From NCBI GenBank assembly GCA_016793685.1, contig JAEULX010000249.1, forward strand, positions 1-9,674: a stretch of 9,674 bases of DNA. Reading direction: 5' to 3'. A program made the position numbers and the translations under genes. Origin of the DNA: Bradyrhizobiaceae bacterium. GTDB taxonomy: Bacteria; Pseudomonadota; Alphaproteobacteria; Rhizobiales; Xanthobacteraceae. Positions 6,743-9,674 of the stretch are shown here, piece after piece (the stretch's first letter is position 1; each line of letters opens with the position of its first letter). The notes beneath the pieces are model-generated. The model was not told the DNA's origin and made no database searches. It saw only the letters and a program-made list of their open reading frames with translations.

Positions 6743-6777
6743 GCGCGACCGCGCAGCAAAGGAGCAGCGGGTCGCGC
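6743..6777 (+). promoter_or_regulatory. Hairpin in the dctQ leader with a Shine-Dalgarno-like loop
   Basis: A perfect 8-bp stem, GCGCGACC (6743-6750) with GGTCGCGC (6770-6777), encloses a 19-nt loop containing AAAGGAG (6758-6764). It ends 28 bp before the dctQ ATG. No T tract follows, so it is not an intrinsic terminator. The AAAGGAG is about 40 nt from the start codon and cannot serve it directly. Confidence 0.35.
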
Positions 6778-6805
6778 CGGATGCGCCGCCGCTCGGCGGA
6801 AGCCG

Positions 6806-7429
6806 ATGGCGGAGGAGGCGTTGGACCTATTTCTCAGGCTCAGCCGATTAATCGATCGAATCAACGACCAGTTCGGCACCATCGCCAACTTCCTCGTGCT
6901 GTTCGCGTGCCTGGTCAGCGCGGCGAACGCCGCGGTGCGCTATGGGCTGAACGGGCTTCTCTATCTCAGCCACAACGTCCCGATTTTTGCGGCGCTGCAG
7001 CCCGGCCTTGCCTGGTACGGCAACAACGCCAACGCGCTGCTCGAGGCGCAGTGGTACATGTTCGCCGGAATGGTCCTGCTGGGCGCCCCGTTCACGCTCA
7101 AACTCAACGAACATGTCCGCGTGGACCTGCTGTACGGGATGGCCTCGCCCCGCGTTCGCCTGTGGATCGACATAGTCGGGACGATCTTCTTCCTGCTGCC
7201 GATCTGCGTGATCCTGATCTATTTCACCTGGCTCTGGTTTCTCGATTCCTGGGCGATCAATGAAACCTCGTCCAATGCCGGCGGGCTGGTGCGCTGGCCG
7301 GTCAAGCTTCTGCTTCCCGTCGGCTTCGCCTTGATGGCGCTGCAGGGCATATCGGAACTCATCAAGCGCATCGCCGCGCTGATGGGCCGCTACACGCTGC
7401 ACTATCACTACGAGGCGCCGGTACAATGA
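6806..7429 (+). CDS. dctQ: TRAP transporter small permease subunit (DctQ family)
   Basis: This is the four-helix small membrane subunit of a tripartite ATP-independent periplasmic transporter. These systems import organic acids or similar solutes using an ion gradient and a periplasmic binding protein. The 207-residue protein has hydrophobic segments at about 24-44, 82-99, 120-146 and 165-182. It shows the family signature EAQWYMF...LKLNEHVRVDLLY (80-110) and, later, SWAINETSSNAGGLVRWPVK (148-167). The insert between helices 1 and 2 (about 50-78) is longer than in the shortest DctQ proteins. The start at 6806 has GGCGGA at 6795-6800; the frame extends to 6698, but that part is Arg/Ala-rich and lacks support. 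The stop overlaps the dctM start (ATGA, 7426-7429), so the two are translationally coupled. The symbol denotes the family; C4-dicarboxylate as substrate is not implied. Confidence 0.93.
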   Translation: MAEEALDLFLRLSRLIDRINDQFGTIANFLVLFACLVSAANAAVRYGLNGLLYLSHNVPIFAALQPGLAWYGNNANALLEAQWYMFAGMVLLGAPFTLKLNEHVRVDLLYGMASPRVRLWIDIVGTIFFLLPICVILIYFTWLWFLDSWAINETSSNAGGLVRWPVKLLLPVGFALMALQGISELIKRIAALMGRYTLHYHYEAPVQ

Positions 7430-8832
7430 CCTTCGTGCGAGACAATATGGCCCCGCTGATGTTCGGCGGGCTGGTTGTCTTCATGCTGATCGGCTATCCG
7501 GCCGCCTTCTCGCTCGCGGCGGTCGGCCTGTTCTTCGGCTTCATCGGCATCGAGTTCGGCCTCATCAGTCCCGACTATCTCGGCAATCTCACCTACCAGC
7601 TCTACGGCATCGTCTCCAACGATCTGCTGCTCGCGATTCCGTTCTTTACCTTCATGGGGGCCATTCTCGAGCGCTGCGGGCTGGCCGAAGACCTGCTCGA
7701 CTCGATCGGACAATTGTTCGGCCCGGTGCGGGGCGGGCTGTCCTACGCCGTCATCTTCGTCGGCGCGATCCTCGGCGCGATCACCGGCACGGTCGCCGCA
7801 TCGGTCATCGCCATGGGCGTGATCTCGGTGCCGATCATGATGAAATACGGCTATTCGACGCGCCACACGATGGGCGTGATCGCGGCCTCCGGCACCATCA
7901 CCCAGGTCATTCCGCCCTCGCTGGTGCTGGTTGTGCTCGCCGACCAGCTCGGACGCTCGGTCGGCGACATGTATGCCGGCGCCATCGGCCCGAGCATCAT
8001 CCAGATCGCCTTGTTCTGCATCTGGGTATTCATCGTCAGCGTGGTCTGGCCGAAAGACGTGCCGGCATTGCCGGAGGAAGCGCGCACGCTGCACGGCTGG
8101 GCGCTGTGGCGCAAATGCTTGCGCGGGATCATTCCCTCGCTCGGCCTGATCTTTCTGGTGCTCGGCACCATTTTTCTCGGTCTTGCAACCCCGACGGAAG
8201 CCGGCGCGCTCGGCGCCGTTGGCGCGCTGCTGCTTGCGGCGGTGAGCGGCACGCTGACGTGGCCGCTCGTCTATCAGGGCATGTCGACGACGATGCGCCT
8301 GACCGCGATGGTCGTCTATATTCTGATCGGAGCGCGCACGTTCAGCCTCGTCTTCCAGGGCGTCGGTGGCAAGGAATGGATCGAGCACCTTCTCGCCGCG
8401 TTGCCGGGCGGACAGCTCGGCTTCCTCGTCTTCGTGAACATTCTGATTTTCGTGATCGCGTTCTTCCTCGATTTCTTCGAGATCGCTTTCATCCTAATTC
8501 CGCTGTTGGCCCCTGTCGCGGAAAAGCTCGGCATCGATCTCGTCTGGTTCGGCGTGCTCATCTGCGCCAACATCCAGACAAGCTTCATGCATCCGCCGTT
8601 CGGTTTCGCGCTGTTCTATTTGCGCGGAATAACGCCGCCCTCGGTGAAAACCTCGGACATTTATTGGGGGGCGATACCCTGGCTCTTCCTCCAGGTCATT
8701 CTCGTGGCCATCCTGATCATCTGGCCGGAATCGGTGACCTATTGGATTTCGAAAGGGCCGCCGGTCGATCCGAAAAGCATCAAGTTCGAGATCCAGATTC
8801 CCGAGTCGCCGCCGCCGTTGAATTTGCAATAG
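7426..8832 (+). CDS. dctM: TRAP transporter large permease subunit (DctM family)
   Basis: This is the multi-helix transport subunit that works with DctQ in the inner membrane. The 468-residue protein is hydrophobic throughout and has the DctM hallmarks: IPFFTFMGAILE (71-82), ASGTITQVIPPS (154-165), GLATPTEAGALGAVGALL (252-269) and TSFMHPPFGFALFYLRG (385-401). Typical members have about 425-440 residues. The excess here comes partly from a loop at about 208-232 and from a hydrophilic, Pro-rich C-terminal tail (443-468). Translation starts at the ATGA overlap with dctQ, with GAGG at 7412-7415. No DctP-type substrate-binding protein lies on either side: upstream is a divergent DUF2061 gene and downstream a HAD hydrolase. 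The binding protein must be encoded elsewhere or beyond the window. The substrate cannot be predicted from the permease alone. Confidence 0.96.
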   Translation: MTFVRDNMAPLMFGGLVVFMLIGYPAAFSLAAVGLFFGFIGIEFGLISPDYLGNLTYQLYGIVSNDLLLAIPFFTFMGAILERCGLAEDLLDSIGQLFGPVRGGLSYAVIFVGAILGAITGTVAASVIAMGVISVPIMMKYGYSTRHTMGVIAASGTITQVIPPSLVLVVLADQLGRSVGDMYAGAIGPSIIQIALFCIWVFIVSVVWPKDVPALPEEARTLHGWALWRKCLRGIIPSLGLIFLVLGTIFLGLATPTEAGALGAVGALLLAAVSGTLTWPLVYQGMSTTMRLTAMVVYILIGARTFSLVFQGVGGKEWIEHLLAALPGGQLGFLVFVNILIFVIAFFLDFFEIAFILIPLLAPVAEKLGIDLVWFGVLICANIQTSFMHPPFGFALFYLRGITPPSVKTSDIYWGAIPWLFLQVILVAILIIWPESVTYWISKGPPVDPKSIKFEIQIPESPPPLNLQ

Positions 8833-8848
8833 CGCGCGAGCCCGGCTT

Positions 8849-8898
8849 GGTCCACCGGCGCTTGTGCGATGCACCATTGCGGGTGTCCGGGGTGGACC
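8849..8898. repeat. 8-bp perfect inverted repeat just after dctM
   Basis: GGTCCACC (8849-8856) pairs with GGTGGACC (8891-8898) across a 34-nt loop. Two further G-C pairs can form inside with a 2-nt bulge. It starts 17 bp after the dctM stop. It has no U tract, so it could act as a 3'-end stabilising structure or as part of a structured RNA. Confidence 0.45.
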
Positions 8899-8928
8899 TG
8901 TGCGCGTCGGTCGCACCTCATGCATCCC

Positions 8929-8970
8929 CTGGGCGGGAACCCATTCCGGGGACGATCGTTAACCGCCCAG
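8929..8970. repeat. Second 8-bp perfect inverted repeat in the dctM-HAD spacer
   Basis: CTGGGCGG (8929-8936) pairs with CCGCCCAG (8963-8970) across 26 nt. It lies 30 bp after the first repeat. It has no T tract either. Confidence 0.45.
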
Positions 8971-8988
8971 TTCGATCGGTCTAGGGGG

Positions 8989-9003
8989 TGAGCATTGCGC
9001 TCA
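8989..9003. repeat. Third small hairpin in the dctM-HAD spacer
   Basis: TGAGC (8989-8993) and GCTCA (8999-9003) form a perfect 5-bp stem with a 5-nt loop, extendable by one G-U pair. It is short and could arise by chance; it is listed because it continues a series of stems. Confidence 0.3.
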
Positions 9004-9042
9004 TCGGGGTGTCTGGTCGGGTAAGCACCGGGGGGTAGCTCG

Positions 9043-9055
9043 ATGAGGAACTCAT
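9043..9055 (+). promoter_or_regulatory. Ribosome binding site of the HAD gene, within a small hairpin
   Basis: The GAGG Shine-Dalgarno (9045-9048) lies 5 nt before ATG 9054. It sits inside ATGAG-GAA-CTCAT (9043-9055), a 5-bp stem with a 3-nt loop that also covers the first two bases of the start codon. If it forms in RNA, it would hide the start of translation; the stem is short and weak. Confidence 0.4.
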
Positions 9056-9674
9056 GGCCGTTGCACGTCGGATGCGCCGCCGCGGATGGATGAATGCCGC
9101 AAGGAAAGCTCAACCGGACACCCGTCCAACAGTCGTCAGGCATATCGCATCTCGATCACCCGCCGCTCCCGTCGCGGGCGCAGGTGCGTACATCTTCGAT
9201 GTGGAAGGCACCCTCGTCGACACCGTCCTGCCGTCGCTGAATTGCTGGTGCCAGACGCTCGCCGAATTCGGGTTTTCCTTCCGCACCGCCGATCTCCATC
9301 GCTATTCCGGATTGAGCGAAGCGGAAACGCTGGCGGAGCTTCTGCCGCCGGGCGAGGAAATTAGCGAGTTCGTGTTGAGCAAGTATACGTCGCGCTTCCG
9401 CACGGAAGTGCTGCCGACCATCCGCGCGGTCTCCGGCGCGCGCGACCTGATTGCGACGCTGAAGCTGCAGGGCGCCAAGGTCGCGCTCATCTCGGCCTGC
9501 TCGCGCGAAGAACTCGATCGTTACCGCGCCTGTCTCGGCGCCGACGAATACATTGATGCCGTCGTCTGTGGCGACGATGTCCGGCGCGGCAAGCCGCATC
9601 CGGATATCATCACGGAGGCGCTCAAGCGGCTAGGCTGCGCGCCGGGCGAGGCGATCTATGTCGGCGATACGCCG
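9054..9674 (+). CDS. HAD-superfamily hydrolase, phosphoglycolate-phosphatase-like, with DxE in motif I (3' end outside window)
   Basis: The frame is open from 9039 to the window edge, giving 207 residues from ATG 9054. This start has GAGG at 9045-9048; ATG 9090 is the next plausible one. Motif I is FDVEGTLVDT, with the nucleophile D49 but Glu at position 51, where most HAD phosphatases have Asp as acid/base. Motif II is the Ser in ALISACS (S147), motif III is K180 in RRGKPHP and motif IV is the acidic D205 in YVGDTP, cut directly afterwards. The segment between motifs I and II (about 58-145) is a helical C1-type cap as in phosphoglycolate phosphatase and beta-phosphoglucomutase. Residues 1-44 are a basic, Ala/Pro-rich extension of doubtful reality. 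The family acts on small phosphorylated metabolites in the cytosol; the substrate here is unknown. The upstream spacer is rich in inverted repeats, so the gene is probably not simply the third gene of the TRAP operon. Confidence 0.85.
   Translation, partial: MAVARRMRRRGWMNAARKAQPDTRPTVVRHIASRSPAAPVAGAGAYIFDVEGTLVDTVLPSLNCWCQTLAEFGFSFRTADLHRYSGLSEAETLAELLPPGEEISEFVLSKYTSRFRTEVLPTIRAVSGARDLIATLKLQGAKVALISACSREELDRYRACLGADEYIDAVVCGDDVRRGKPHPDIITEALKRLGCAPGEAIYVGDTP

Larger units (their letters stand above)
6372..6805. other. 434-bp divergent spacer between the DUF2061 gene and dctQ
   Basis: I see no convincing gene here, although several frames run through by chance. The 6500-6560 part is AT-rich and carries a TATGAT on the - strand (6530-6525), a possible -10 for the DUF2061 gene without a good -35. 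A triple tandem CGGAC lies at 6607-6621. Closer to dctQ are a weak promoter-like pair and a strong hairpin, listed separately. Confidence 0.5.

Noticed and set aside
6553..7263. + strand frame of 236 codons starting in the spacer before dctQ
   Set aside because: It overlaps dctQ in another frame and is low-complexity Arg/Pro/Gly sequence.
7408..8388. - strand frame of 326 codons opposite dctM
   Set aside because: It is an Asp/Glu/Arg/His-rich antisense shadow of hydrophobic TRAP helices, a common artefact.
8106..8984. + strand frame overlapping dctM and the downstream spacer
   Set aside because: It is out of frame with dctM, Arg-rich, has no domain, and runs by chance into the spacer.
8739..9143. 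- strand frame covering the dctM-HAD spacer
   Set aside because: The translation has no recognisable features and overlaps the ends of two good genes; the inverted repeats there suggest non-coding sequence.
9156..9599. - strand frame of 147 codons opposite the HAD gene
   Set aside because: The + strand frame carries all four HAD motifs, so this is its shadow.

Overview
The window looks like chromosomal DNA from a GC-rich alphaproteobacterium. The gene families fit the order Hyphomicrobiales (Bradyrhizobium/Rhodopseudomonas/Xanthobacteraceae-like): a three-gene IorAB-type molybdenum hydroxylase cluster, a DUF2061 membrane protein, a TRAP permease pair and long spurious antisense frames typical of high GC. 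The taxon is inferred from gene content and composition, not from a marker gene. I see no insertion sequence, tRNA, rRNA, CRISPR array, phage gene or attachment site.

Left part (1-4317). The window opens inside an L,D-transpeptidase (YkuD) gene on the + strand, closed by a clear intrinsic terminator at 392-423. Facing it on the - strand is a probable operon, read from high to low coordinates. A DUF971 protein (4317-3922) comes first, then a di-heme c-type cytochrome (3833-3165), a [2Fe-2S] subunit (3115-2660) and a Tat-exported molybdopterin subunit (2648-462). The last three form a periplasmic isoquinoline 1-oxidoreductase-like hydroxylase. Electrons should pass from Mo through two [2Fe-2S] clusters to the cytochrome.

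Middle (4318-5553). Divergent from the DUF971 gene is moaA, the radical-SAM enzyme for the first step of molybdenum cofactor synthesis. Cofactor supply therefore sits beside a cofactor-dependent enzyme. The DUF971 domain, which plants carry in the Fe-S assembly factor HCF101, lies between the two Fe-S-dependent systems.

Right part (5554-9674). A small membrane protein with two tandem DUF2061 domains (- strand, 6371-5628) faces moaA. A 434-bp divergent spacer follows, then a dctQ-dctM TRAP permease pair with a 4-bp overlap and no substrate-binding protein gene beside it. A 221-bp spacer rich in inverted repeats leads to a HAD-family hydrolase. That gene is cut by the window end and has Glu in place of the second Asp of the DxD motif.

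Most of the window is ordinary accessory metabolism. The points most worth following are the DUF971/moaA/iorAB neighbourhood, the DxE HAD protein, the structured spacer after dctM and the TRAP permease pair without a binding protein.
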